NCBI GenBank assembly: GCA_031274595.1
Contig: JAISPX010000021.1
Coordinates: 1-33,406 of the forward strand
DNA: 33,406 nt
Source: Prevotellaceae bacterium
GTDB taxonomy: Bacteria > Bacteroidota > Bacteroidia > Bacteroidales > UBA932
Reading direction: 5' to 3'
This document shows, piece by piece, positions 1 to 8,089 of the stretch. Every line of letters starts with the position of its first letter. Position 1 is the stretch's first letter. The notes under the pieces were generated by a model. The model saw nothing but the letters and a program-made list of their open reading frames with translations. It did no database searches and was not told the origin of the DNA. The position numbers were made by a program, and so were the translations under genes.

Positions 1-126
1 TTTGGTTGTCTCCACCCAAAGTCTGGTTGTCTCCACCCAAAGTCTGGTTGTCTCCACCCAAAGTCTGGTTGTCTCCACCCAAAGTCTGGTTGTCTCCACC
101 CAAAGTCTGGTTGTCGACAACCAGAG
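1..126. repeat. 21-bp tandem array A1 (left edge of window)
   Basis: Five near-identical 21-bp units with core GGTTGTCTCCACCCAAAG start at 1, 22, 43, 64 and 85. A sixth unit (106-126) differs in its second half and turns into the perfect 18-bp palindrome CTGGTTGTCGACAACCAG (107-124). The first unit carries TTTGG/CCAAA arms. The array probably continues outside the window to the left. There are no variable spacers, so it is not CRISPR. No coding gene is supported here. The dispersed AT-rich element follows directly. Confidence 0.95.
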
Positions 127-127
127 G

Positions 128-182
128 ATGGTTAATAATAAATAGTAAATCGTAAATAATAAAATAGTAAATAGAAAATCCC
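128..182 (+). repeat. Dispersed AT-rich element, copy K1
   Basis: An AT-rich stretch with core TAGTAAATCGTAAATAATAA. Positions 138-166 are identical over 29 nt to 31014-31042, and a 26-nt part recurs inverted at 8011-8036. The similarity continues for about 10 nt with one mismatch and ends at a TCC followed by a small hairpin, as in the 31 kb copy. It sits between array A1 and the end of the AbiE operon. Confidence 0.85.
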
Positions 183-199
183 TCGCCTTTGCAAGGCGA
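183..199. terminator. Hairpin downstream of AbiEii, possible terminator
   Basis: TCGCCTT-TGC-AAGGCGA forms a perfect 7-bp stem with a 3-nt loop, 25 bp past the AbiEii stop codon. Read on the minus strand it is followed by GGGATTTTCTATTT, so there is no clean T-tract. It may be a weak terminator for the toxin operon. Alternatively it is the variable hairpin that follows the K element core, since the 31 kb copy has TCCCGTCAGGGA at the same place. Confidence 0.4.
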
Positions 200-223
200 A
201 ACAAGTGGAACTGTGCCAAATTA

Positions 224-910
224 TTATTGTTCTGTGTAACGGTTCAACAATCTGATAGTTTCGGAAAGTAATTTTGTGCTTATAAAGTTTTTTATACGTG
301 CGCTGACAAATTCTTCCATACCTTCCAACAATTCGCCATCTTCAATTGATTCAAGTTTGTTGATACATTTTTGCAGATAATCTTTCAAAAACATTCTTGT
401 TCTTGTTTCAACAATTAATTTGTTTACAGGTATTTTTTTATTTAAAAGAAACCAACTGTCGAAAATATTTCGGTTCAATACTGTACTTGAGTCCGACAGG
501 TCGCATAATTTATGTGAAAGCATGTCGGTAGCGGTCATTACGCGCATGTTTATACCCAAAAGATTTCTTATTTCGTATTGATTATTGGATTCATGTTTAG
601 AAATTTCTATTTTTGCTCTTCTGTTTGCCGTGCCGTAACTTAGTGTTATTGTTTGTCCGAAAAATATAATTGCCAAATCAAAAATATTGCCGTATTTCAA
701 TAAAATATTTTTTATTTTTTCCAATACTCGTTTTTCTTTACTGTGGTCGAGTAAATTAAAATCCAAATCAATCGAACAGCGAGGCATATCATAAAAAAGC
801 ATCAAGACGGTTTCGCCTTTAAGACCAAGGTAATTGGCTAATTCAATATCAGAATAAATATCTTTTAATATCTGTATTATCAAAAATCTGTATTTGTTTA
901 TATCAATCAT
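224..910 (-). CDS. AbiEii-type nucleotidyltransferase toxin (type IV TA)
   Basis: A 228-aa protein of the AbiEii/AbiGii nucleotidyltransferase family, the toxin half of type IV toxin-antitoxin and abortive infection pairs. The nucleotidyltransferase DxD pair is seen as SIDLDF (D48, D50), with a following basic/acidic motif AKIEIS (K100, E102) and the family-typical NIFDSWFLL segment near 148-156. The first motif reads KGETVLMLFY (31-40), where family members usually have KGGTAL, so the second glycine is replaced by Glu33. This could weaken nucleotide binding or mark a diverged toxin. The ATG overlaps the stop of the upstream antitoxin gene by 8 nt, indicating translational coupling. Known members modify tRNA or other targets with nucleotides; the target here cannot be read from sequence. 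Confidence 0.85.
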   Translation of the reverse strand: MIDINKYRFLIIQILKDIYSDIELANYLGLKGETVLMLFYDMPRCSIDLDFNLLDHSKEKRVLEKIKNILLKYGNIFDLAIIFFGQTITLSYGTANRRAKIEISKHESNNQYEIRNLLGINMRVMTATDMLSHKLCDLSDSSTVLNRNIFDSWFLLNKKIPVNKLIVETRTRMFLKDYLQKCINKLESIEDGELLEGMEEFVSARIKNFISTKLLSETIRLLNRYTEQ

Positions 911-1484
911 TTTGCAATAAAATTTTCACAAGTTTTGATAGTTTTTTTGATTTATATATTGGTAACAATTGGTTTATAATTCTTTTGTTGAGGCTGTCAA
1001 GATTATTGAAACTGTGTTGTTTTCCCAAATACAGTAAATCTAATAATGCTCTTTCGGCACATGCAGTGTTAATGCAGTTTACTCTTTCCACGCCCAAAGG
1101 ATTAACCAATATTTCTCTTTTGAATTTATGATATGAAAATATTTTATCATCAACTGTTATTTGCCTTGATAAATAACATACGGATGTTATTGAATAATCA
1201 GATTGTGGTATAATTCCGCTTTTTTGAAGGACGTGTTCTAATGAAATATATGAAGGCGTATATATTTTATTGGCAAGTTCTTCATGTGAATATGTTAATT
1301 TGGTATATATTCCACGACGTGGACATAGTATTTTTTTATTGCGCACATAATAATTTAATTTCTGATTTATAGAATTGAAATTAGTTTCGCTTGTAAGCAT
1401 ACTTATATCAATCAGTCTAAATACAGAATCAGCGCTCTTGTTAATAGCGGATATTGTACCTTTATTTTTATGAGAATCATGCAT
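903..1484 (-). CDS. AbiEi-like antitoxin / transcriptional regulator
   Basis: A 193-aa protein directly upstream of and overlapping the AbiEii toxin. Residues about 18-62 look like the winged-helix N-terminal domain of AbiEi antitoxins: a helical segment is followed by NKKILCPRRGIYTKL, matching the usual G-[IV]-Y beta-wing pattern. The rest (YISLEHVLQKSGIIPQ, then ACAERALLDLLYL) fits the AbiEi C-terminal domain, where a conserved A.ERALLD helix is common. AbiEi proteins repress their own promoter and neutralise the toxin, usually without forming a stable complex. A strong promoter and two 8-bp direct repeats lie at its start. The identification rests on family pattern and gene pairing. Confidence 0.8.
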   Translation of the reverse strand: MHDSHKNKGTISAINKSADSVFRLIDISMLTSETNFNSINQKLNYYVRNKKILCPRRGIYTKLTYSHEELANKIYTPSYISLEHVLQKSGIIPQSDYSITSVCYLSRQITVDDKIFSYHKFKREILVNPLGVERVNCINTACAERALLDLLYLGKQHSFNNLDSLNKRIINQLLPIYKSKKLSKLVKILLQND

Positions 1485-1512
1485 TTTACAATAGAATCAT
1501 ATTTATAGTTCA

Positions 1513-1544
1513 CAAAATTATATATTTTTTTAATATAAAACAAA
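1513..1544 (-). promoter_or_regulatory. Promoter of the AbiE operon
   Basis: On the minus strand a TTTG (1541-1544) is followed after 20 nt by TAATTTTG (1513-1520). This fits the Bacteroidetes TTTG / TAnnTTTG promoter with good spacing, about 28 nt before the AbiEi start codon. Two copies of AGAATCAT (plus strand, 1473-1480 and 1493-1500), 20 bp apart, straddle the start codon and could be operator half-sites. Confidence 0.65.
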
Positions 1545-1596
1545 TTTTTAGTATTTGAAATATAAATTAAGTTGTCTGTTTTTGCAATAATAAAAT

Positions 1597-3933
1597 TTAT
1601 CTATTTCTCAAATCTGCCAAAATTTGGTCGAGCGAAGTTAAATCGGTTATTAATACCTGTCGGGCTTTGCTGCCTTCAAAAGGACCTACAATACCTGTTG
1701 CTTCAAGTTGATCCATAATTCTGCCTGCGCGGTTATAGCCAAGCGAAAGTTTACGCTGAATAAGAGATGTAGAGCCTTGCTGAGCGGCGACTATAAGTCG
1801 TGCCGCTTCTTCAAACATTTTATCAAGATCATTGGTATCGACATCGGCAATTTTGTCATTTTCTTCACCTGTATATTCAGGAAGGTCAAATGCCGTAGGA
1901 TATCCTTGCTGTTTGCTGATATAAGTTGTAACTCTTTCAACTTCGTCTGTTTCAATCAAAGCGCATTGAAGTCGTGTAAGTTCGCTGCCTGTGGAAATAA
2001 GCATATCGCCGCGTCCTACAAGTTGATTTGCTCCGGGCTGGTCTAAAATTGTGCGCGAGTCAATCATCATTGTTACGCGGAATGCAATTCGTGCGGGGAA
2101 ATTTGCTTTAATCAATCCTGTGATAATATTCGTTGTAGGGCGTTGAGTAGCAATCACAAGATGAATTCCTATTGCGCGAGCCAACTGAGCAAGACGCGCT
2201 ATTGGTTCTTCAACTTCCCGCCCTGCCGTCATTATTAAATCGGCAAACTCGTCGATAATGACAACTATGTAAGGTAAAAATTTATGTCCTTTATTGGGAT
2301 TTAGTTTTCGGTTTATAAATTTATCGTTATATTCTTTGATATTTCGCAATTGAGCCTCTTTCAGCAATGCATATCTGCTGTCCATTTCTATGCAAAGCGA
2401 TTTGAGAGTATGTATTACTTTTTGATTTTCGGTAATCACAGCCTCTTCGGCATCAGGCATTTTTGCCAAAAAATGATGTTCGAGTTTTGAGTATAAAGTA
2501 AGTTCAACTTTCTTTGGGTCAACCATTACAAATTTCAGTTGCGATGGATGTTTTTTATAAAGAAGCGAAGTTATTATGGCATTCAGACCAACCGATTTTC
2601 CTTGTCCTGTTGCACCTGCAACCAGCAGGTGAGGCATTTTGCAAAGGTCGAATGTGAATGTTTCGTTTGATATTGTTTTTCCCATCACCACAGGTAATTC
2701 AAAGCGTGATTCCTGAAATTTTTTTGAGCAAATCAATGATTTCATCGGCACTATTGCAGGATTTTCATTTGGTATTTCAATACCTACAGTTCCTTTTCCA
2801 GGAATCGGAGCGATGATTCTGCAACTTAATGCCGACAGACTGAGCGCTATGTCATCTTCAAGACGTTTGATAGTTGCAATTCTTATTCCTTCGCTGGGAA
2901 CGATTTCGTAGAGCGTTACGGTTGGTCCAGGCGTAGCAATTATGCGCTTTATACCGATTTTGTAATGTGAAAGAGTTTCAACAATTTTGTTTTTATTGCG
3001 TTCCAGTTCTTCGGTTGTCATTTCGCCGCCGCCTTTGCCTGCATAATCGTCCAACAAATCTACGGGAGGAAGTTTATATGATGACAAATCGAGAGTCGGG
3101 TCATAAAGCGTATTTGGGATTTCTTCGGGATTTAAAAACTCGTCTTCTGCGGGTTTATTTATCTCAATATCTGTAGGTAATTTATGTTCTTTTTTTGTAT
3201 TTTCATAATTTCTGCCGTATTCTTTTTCTTCGTCTGAATCCTCATTTTTTTCTGTTTCTACAGGCTGTTGATATTCTTCTTTATTTTCTTTAAAAGGAAT
3301 AATTTGTTTTTTTCTTCGTTTAAATTTAAATAATTTCGCAAACCGCAAAAATAATTGTTCAAGTTTGTAAATTGTTTTTCGATTTATGAAAATTGAAAGC
3401 AACACAAATGCAAAAATCAGCAAAAGCACTGTACCTACAATTCCTATATTTTCTTGCAGACGGAGACTTATAAAATGTCCGTGCGCTCCGCCCATTCCAT
3501 TGGTAAGAATGTTGGTTTTTAATAAATTATTATTAATAAATCCCAGCGCAATGGACGTAACAATTGTGCTTAAAGCGATTGCAAACAGAGTTTTGTAAAA
3601 CGGAATTCCGCGAATTTTAAGCAGACGAAAACCTAATATCACAATAAAAAGCGGTATGCCTATAGCTGCAAAGCCAAACCATCTATCGACAATAAAACTT
3701 GCTATTTTAAATCCCGAACTGCCGCCTTGATTTTGAACATTAGGCTGTGTTTCCGAATCGTGGTTATTCAGTAAACTTTGGTCGTCTTTCCACGAAAAAA
3801 AGTGAGACACAATTGAAAATGTCAAAAATATTGATACCAATACAAAAGCAACGCCAACAATAAATTTAAATCTTTCGTCATGCCAGAATTTGGGCGAATC
3901 GTCGTCTTTTTTTTTCTTTTTTTGTTTTGCCAT
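1597..3933 (-). CDS. ftsK: FtsK/SpoIIIE-family DNA translocase
   Basis: A 778-aa septal DNA translocase that pumps chromosome ends and supports dimer resolution at division. The N-terminal 185 residues hold four hydrophobic membrane segments (near 25-45, 90-105, 118-135 and 167-185). A charged, low-complexity linker (about 205-275) follows, then the motor: Walker A GATGQGKSVG near 440 and Walker B VVIIDEFADL. The C-terminal 65 residues (LIQRKLSLGYNRAGRIMDQLE) match the winged-helix gamma domain that reads KOPS/SRS-type polar sequences. The ORF track start is a TTG at 3939; the ATG at 3933 (MAKQKKKKKDDD) is the better start. The C45-type hydrolase gene ends 39 bp upstream, suggesting cotranscription. 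Length is normal for the Bacteroidetes form. Confidence 0.97.
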   Translation of the reverse strand: MAKQKKKKKDDDSPKFWHDERFKFIVGVAFVLVSIFLTFSIVSHFFSWKDDQSLLNNHDSETQPNVQNQGGSSGFKIASFIVDRWFGFAAIGIPLFIVILGFRLLKIRGIPFYKTLFAIALSTIVTSIALGFINNNLLKTNILTNGMGGAHGHFISLRLQENIGIVGTVLLLIFAFVLLSIFINRKTIYKLEQLFLRFAKLFKFKRRKKQIIPFKENKEEYQQPVETEKNEDSDEEKEYGRNYENTKKEHKLPTDIEINKPAEDEFLNPEEIPNTLYDPTLDLSSYKLPPVDLLDDYAGKGGGEMTTEELERNKNKIVETLSHYKIGIKRIIATPGPTVTLYEIVPSEGIRIATIKRLEDDIALSLSALSCRIIAPIPGKGTVGIEIPNENPAIVPMKSLICSKKFQESRFELPVVMGKTISNETFTFDLCKMPHLLVAGATGQGKSVGLNAIITSLLYKKHPSQLKFVMVDPKKVELTLYSKLEHHFLAKMPDAEEAVITENQKVIHTLKSLCIEMDSRYALLKEAQLRNIKEYNDKFINRKLNPNKGHKFLPYIVVIIDEFADLIMTAGREVEEPIARLAQLARAIGIHLVIATQRPTTNIITGLIKANFPARIAFRVTMMIDSRTILDQPGANQLVGRGDMLISTGSELTRLQCALIETDEVERVTTYISKQQGYPTAFDLPEYTGEENDKIADVDTNDLDKMFEEAARLIVAAQQGSTSLIQRKLSLGYNRAGRIMDQLEATGIVGPFEGSKARQVLITDLTSLDQILADLRNR

Positions 3934-3972
3934 CGTCAAATTGAAAATATAAATTGTAAATATATTAATAAA

Positions 3973-5178
3973 CTATAAATCAAACAAATCTTTATATATT
4001 TTTATAATTTTTGCGTTTAAATATTCGTAATAATCATTAATGCTTTTTGTGTTCCATGAAGTTGTATTCCATTCATTAATTTTTTTATATGTTTCTTCAA
4101 AAATTTCTTTTTCGTAAGGTTCAATTTTTTGAATTATTCCTGTTCCGTTTTCGTTGTAAAGTAATGAAAAATTCATATATTTTTCGCCGTTTCCGCGTTT
4201 TATGGGGAAAACTTTATTTTTGAGCGCTACCACTTTATCACATAGTGGAGAATTATTGCTATCGGCGGTTTTTATCATTATTTCGGGCAACTGTTCGCCT
4301 CCCTGTACCCAAAGCGGCACAACAACAGAACATGGCGGAAATCCGATTAAAGTCCACATTGTTGTGCGCGTTGCCAGTTCGCCTTGCCGCACGCCTTGAA
4401 AAACAATTGATGCCGCCGAACTGTTGCGCGGAATATAATCTTGGTCTATTGTATATTTCGGCATTGTTGTTCGCAGGTCGCAATTCAAAACCGAATGATA
4501 ATAAGAACGTGAAGCCGATGATAACAGCCATTCGGGAGTAAATTTTTCGGTTTCGCGATTTGTAAAAAGATGTATTGCATTTTCATAGCGAATATAACCC
4601 ATTCCTTCATCTTCGCGTCCCGAACATGAATAATTTGTACGAATTATATAATTGTTTGGCGCTGTTTCGGGATTGTTTGCGTCGTATTTTTCATAAACAA
4701 AATTGTTGACTTCGTAATAAGCAGCGCCGTCGTTGGCATCTATCACTCCGAAATTGGTTTCAATTCCCATTGGTTTTGTTACTGTATCAAGAAAATGCTC
4801 AAAATCTTGGGTTGTAGCGCAACATTCGAGAGCCATTCGCATAATTATTCCTTCGCGGTCTTTGATTTCCGTTTTATCGTTCAAATCTTTAAGATTGTAT
4901 GATGCGGTGTTCATAATACAAAATCCTGCGCTGTTTGTTCCCGCCCATATTTCTTCGTTTTTCAGGTCGCTGCTGTTGGTCAATCCGATATATGAATATT
5001 TTAAGCCCTGTGCATAAATTATTCTGTTGTTTTCTGTTCCAGTATCTCGATGTTTCCACATTAACGGACGTCCGTCTGGCGTGGCTTTGCCTGTAATTAT
5101 TGCCGAAGTGCATGCAATGGATTTTTCGGCAAAAGCAGCCAGTGTAATCAATACAACAATTGTTATTAAATGTTTCAT
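3973..5178 (-). CDS. Secreted C45/C69-like Ntn hydrolase (linear amide C-N hydrolase)
   Basis: A 401-aa exported protein. Residues 1-22 form a hydrophobic signal peptide ending in SIA. The next residue, Cys23, starts CTSAIITGKATPDGRPLMWK, the form of an N-terminal-nucleophile cysteine exposed by cleavage, as in acyl-coenzyme A:6-APA acyltransferase-like (C45), penicillin V acylase and C69 dipeptidase families. Later parts fit this fold: WAGTNSAGFCIMNT near 77-90 and GVIDANDGAAYYEV near 142-155. The expected reaction is cleavage of a linear amide or peptide bond in the periplasm; the substrate cannot be told from sequence. It lies 15 bp after lepB and 39 bp before ftsK, so it is probably in that operon. 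C45 versus C69 assignment is uncertain; the Ntn class is fairly sure. Confidence 0.8.
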   Translation of the reverse strand: MKHLITIVVLITLAAFAEKSIACTSAIITGKATPDGRPLMWKHRDTGTENNRIIYAQGLKYSYIGLTNSSDLKNEEIWAGTNSAGFCIMNTASYNLKDLNDKTEIKDREGIIMRMALECCATTQDFEHFLDTVTKPMGIETNFGVIDANDGAAYYEVNNFVYEKYDANNPETAPNNYIIRTNYSCSGREDEGMGYIRYENAIHLFTNRETEKFTPEWLLSSASRSYYHSVLNCDLRTTMPKYTIDQDYIPRNSSAASIVFQGVRQGELATRTTMWTLIGFPPCSVVVPLWVQGGEQLPEIMIKTADSNNSPLCDKVVALKNKVFPIKRGNGEKYMNFSLLYNENGTGIIQKIEPYEKEIFEETYKKINEWNTTSWNTKSINDYYEYLNAKIIKIYKDLFDL

Positions 5179-5193
5179 ATAATTTTTGTTTGA

Positions 5194-6516
5194 TTATTTT
5201 ATTCCGCTAAACAGTCTGTTCCATCGTATATTTTGCGGGAATGATTTTTCGGGGTCTGACGAGAACCATATAAATGCAGGTTTTCCTACAATATGGTCTT
5301 CGGGAACATATCCCCAATAGCGCGAGTCCAAAGAATTATGCCGATTGTCGCCCATCATCCAGTAATAATCCATTTTGAATGTGTATTGGTTTGTTTTTTC
5401 GCCGTTTATAAAAATTTCGTCATCTTTAACAACCAAGTCGTTGTTTTCGTAAATATCAATAATTCGTTTATAAAACGGAAGATTATCTATTGTAAGTTCA
5501 ATCGTAACGCCTTTTTGCGGAATCCATATCGGTCCGTAATTATCTACATCCCAATTATAACGTTTATCAAAGGGAAAGAATGTTTTAGCCTGCGGGTCGG
5601 GATTGCTTTTAACTCGTTCGATGTTTACGACATTAGGCATGTTTTTAATTTTCTCAAAATTTTCATCGGTAAGAGTAATTCCTCCAAAGGAATTTCGTCT
5701 GTCGCTTGCTGAAATATCCATGTCTTCCCAAATTCTGTTGGGTATATCGCGTCCGTCTGTTAGTATTCTGTATCTGTATTGTTTTTTGGGAATGTTTTTT
5801 TGTTTTTCTCCATTCACGTAAACATCTCCGTCAATTATTTTCAAAGTATCTCCGGGTATTGCTATACAGCGTTTCACGTAATTGTCTTTTTTATCAACGG
5901 GGCGAACTACATAAGCGTTTTTGTCAAGTTTGGCATTTTCGCCGTAGGGGCTGCGTCTCCATTCATAAAAATCTTTTGTGGGATCGGCAATTAAAACGGT
6001 ATCGCCGTGCGGAAAGTTGAAGACAACAACATCATCGCGTTTCACTTTTCGCAAGCCAGCAAGACGTTTATAATCCCATTTTATCCATTCCAAATATGAT
6101 TTTGTGATTTGAGTAAACGGCAATATGTTATGCACCAGCGGAAACGAAAGGGGAGTGTTGGGGATTCTTGGTCCGTATGTTATTTTGTCAACAAATAAAT
6201 AATCGCCTATCAGCAGTGATTTTTCCATTGAGCCGGTTGGAATTGTGTATGCTTCAATAAAAAATATTCGTATAAGAGTTACGGCTACTACCGCACAAAT
6301 TATTGAATCAACCCAGCCGCGCAAGCCTTTTGCTTCGCCGTTTTTGTCTTTCCAGAAAGCCCATTTCACCTTTTTGCTGATATAAATATCGTAGATTACG
6401 GCTAATCCTAAAATCCATAAAAAGCTGCCAAGCCATATCACAAAAAGGATGTATAAAACAGAAACTATCCCGAATTTTACCCATTTGTTTTTGAAAATGT
6501 CAAAATATTTTTTCAT
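5194..6516 (-). CDS. lepB: Signal peptidase I
   Basis: A 440-aa inner-membrane serine endopeptidase that removes signal peptides from Sec-exported proteins. Hydrophobic segments near 15-45 and 70-88 precede the catalytic part. The serine motif is PTGSMEKSL (Ser96) and the general-base lysine lies in YVKRCIAIPGD (Lys215). The signature box GDNRHNSLDSRYWGYVP is near the C-terminus. It is longer than the roughly 320 residues of the E. coli enzyme because of insertions between the catalytic boxes, which is usual for Bacteroidales LepB proteins. It sits between the DUF5103 gene and a secreted hydrolase, an envelope-biogenesis context. A near-consensus box TACCTTTA lies upstream at 6558-6565 (minus strand), so it may have its own weak promoter. 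Confidence 0.97.
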   Translation of the reverse strand: MKKYFDIFKNKWVKFGIVSVLYILFVIWLGSFLWILGLAVIYDIYISKKVKWAFWKDKNGEAKGLRGWVDSIICAVVAVTLIRIFFIEAYTIPTGSMEKSLLIGDYLFVDKITYGPRIPNTPLSFPLVHNILPFTQITKSYLEWIKWDYKRLAGLRKVKRDDVVVFNFPHGDTVLIADPTKDFYEWRRSPYGENAKLDKNAYVVRPVDKKDNYVKRCIAIPGDTLKIIDGDVYVNGEKQKNIPKKQYRYRILTDGRDIPNRIWEDMDISASDRRNSFGGITLTDENFEKIKNMPNVVNIERVKSNPDPQAKTFFPFDKRYNWDVDNYGPIWIPQKGVTIELTIDNLPFYKRIIDIYENNDLVVKDDEIFINGEKTNQYTFKMDYYWMMGDNRHNSLDSRYWGYVPEDHIVGKPAFIWFSSDPEKSFPQNIRWNRLFSGIK

Positions 6517-6588
6517 ATATATTATTTTTAATTATGTTTTTGCTTATTTTAGCGAGATAAAGGTATAAAATTAATTGATACGTTTACG

Positions 6589-7881
6589 TTATTTTGCAGT
6601 ATTTATACTTTCTATTGCCACAAGTTTGTCCCAGCGGTCGTGTATTCCTTTGTAATAAACATTAACCGTGTATTCGTTTTCGGTTTGTGCAAAACTGCCG
6701 TCAAAAAAATCCGACAAAAAATTGGCTTTGTTATCAACTGCAATATATTTATAATTGTAATAACCTTGTTTGAGCAGTACTGTTGTTTCGTATGCCTGAC
6801 GACTGTCATTGTATTCCATTCGACATTCGGGTTTTAATCCCCAGTCGCTCAAAGCGCCGTAAACGTAAATGGTAATATTGGGTTGCGGATTTGGGTCTTC
6901 GATTGTAAAGTAAACGTTTACGTAATCGGCTTCAAGATTTTTGTCGGTACTGTTTTTTATCATACGGTCGGCTTCTACGTAATATTTGCCATTTATGTCG
7001 CGCTTGTATCTGTATGTTTCGTTATCGGCTTGCCTGTCAATGTTGAGCAAAACGTGATATTGACGATTTTGGTTTATGATTTTGCTTACTCCTTCGGCGT
7101 TGTAGGCAAGACTTCGCGTGTCGAACAGACGATATTCATTTTCGCCGTTGTAAATATTTTTGGTTGCATTTGAATAGTCAACAGTCATATTGTTTTGAAA
7201 TGCTATAGTTGGCAAAGATTGAGACGGCATTCTTTGATAATTTTGTTCTATACGCAATTTAAGTTCGTTGTACGGATTTTGCAAAGATAAACTTCTGCGG
7301 TTAACCGAAAATTCCAGTTGCTGTTGTCCATCGCTTCCGTAACTTACAATATGGCGGTATTTCAATGATAAAGTTACTTTGTTTTCGGAAATCTTAAATC
7401 CTTTCTGCAACACAAGTTTATTGTCATATCTGTCGTAAACTTTGAGCAAATAATTTCCTGATGTAACAATTTGCACATCTTCGTTGGGAATTGTAAGCGT
7501 GTAATTTCTATAAAACATATTTGTGTTCGTTGAAGTTTTAAATCTGTATAAATTATTTTCGGCAAATCCTTTCATATAATCGCCGATAAATAAATTATCT
7601 TCTTCCCAGTCGGCATTACAGTGTTTGATAACATAGTAGAAATCTCGTGCATCTTCGGATAAATCGTCAAACATAAAAGTGATTGTTTCGTTGCTGTTGA
7701 GGTCTATGTAAGGTTCCGACATTTCATTTCCTGTTTTGTGAGCCAGCACAGTGCGGATATCGTTATCAAAACAAAAATCTTTGAACCCGAATTTTTTGTT
7801 CAGTTCCAATTCGTTTTGAGCCGACAAATTCACCGAAAATAATATTACGGTTATTGCTGATATTATTTTTCTTAAAATCAT
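6589..7881 (-). CDS. DUF5103 / type IX secretion plug-domain protein
   Basis: A 430-aa exported protein with a signal peptide (MILRKIISAITVILFSVNLSAQ). The N-terminal half carries the typical DUF5103 pattern: YYVIKHCNADWEEDNLFIGD, followed by the MKGFAENN and SGNYLLKVY segments. The C-terminal half has an immunoglobulin-like/E-set look, including YVYGALSDWGLKPECRMEY. The family is annotated as the type IX secretion system plug-type protein, thought to close the SprA translocon pore from the periplasm. The family call comes from these motifs; no other T9SS gene is in the window. It is transcribed towards lepB, 72 bp away. The region upstream holds a dispersed repeat and the GC-rich array rather than a close gene partner. 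Confidence 0.85.
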   Translation of the reverse strand: MILRKIISAITVILFSVNLSAQNELELNKKFGFKDFCFDNDIRTVLAHKTGNEMSEPYIDLNSNETITFMFDDLSEDARDFYYVIKHCNADWEEDNLFIGDYMKGFAENNLYRFKTSTNTNMFYRNYTLTIPNEDVQIVTSGNYLLKVYDRYDNKLVLQKGFKISENKVTLSLKYRHIVSYGSDGQQQLEFSVNRRSLSLQNPYNELKLRIEQNYQRMPSQSLPTIAFQNNMTVDYSNATKNIYNGENEYRLFDTRSLAYNAEGVSKIINQNRQYHVLLNIDRQADNETYRYKRDINGKYYVEADRMIKNSTDKNLEADYVNVYFTIEDPNPQPNITIYVYGALSDWGLKPECRMEYNDSRQAYETTVLLKQGYYNYKYIAVDNKANFLSDFFDGSFAQTENEYTVNVYYKGIHDRWDKLVAIESINTAK

Positions 7882-7930
7882 AGTAAAATTTTCGGCTAAA
7901 TTAATATATTTTTTTCAATTACAGTATATG

Positions 7931-8060
7931 TTATTAAATGGTTAATGATATAATGGTTAATGGTTTTTTGTTGATTTGAAATAATTACGCAGATTGTTTT
8001 ATTATTTACCATTTTATTATTTACGATTTACTATTTTATCATTTATCATTAATCTCACGC
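7931..8060. repeat. Dispersed AT-rich element, copy K2 (composite)
   Basis: It contains the W motif (7936-7964, ATGGTTAATGATATAATGG), identical over 29 nt to the inverted copy at 20980-21008. It also contains the inverted K core (8011-8036), identical over 26 nt to the 0.1 kb and 31 kb copies. It lies upstream of the DUF5103 gene and borders the GC-rich array A2. No ORF in it is credible. Confidence 0.85.
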
Positions 8061-8089
8061 CAACGAGGATTTTTTTGATGCATTTTTTC

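Noticed and set aside
4202-4541. Overlapping ORFs opposite the C45-type hydrolase
   Set aside because: Shadow frames of a well-supported gene, with no start signal or recognisable product.
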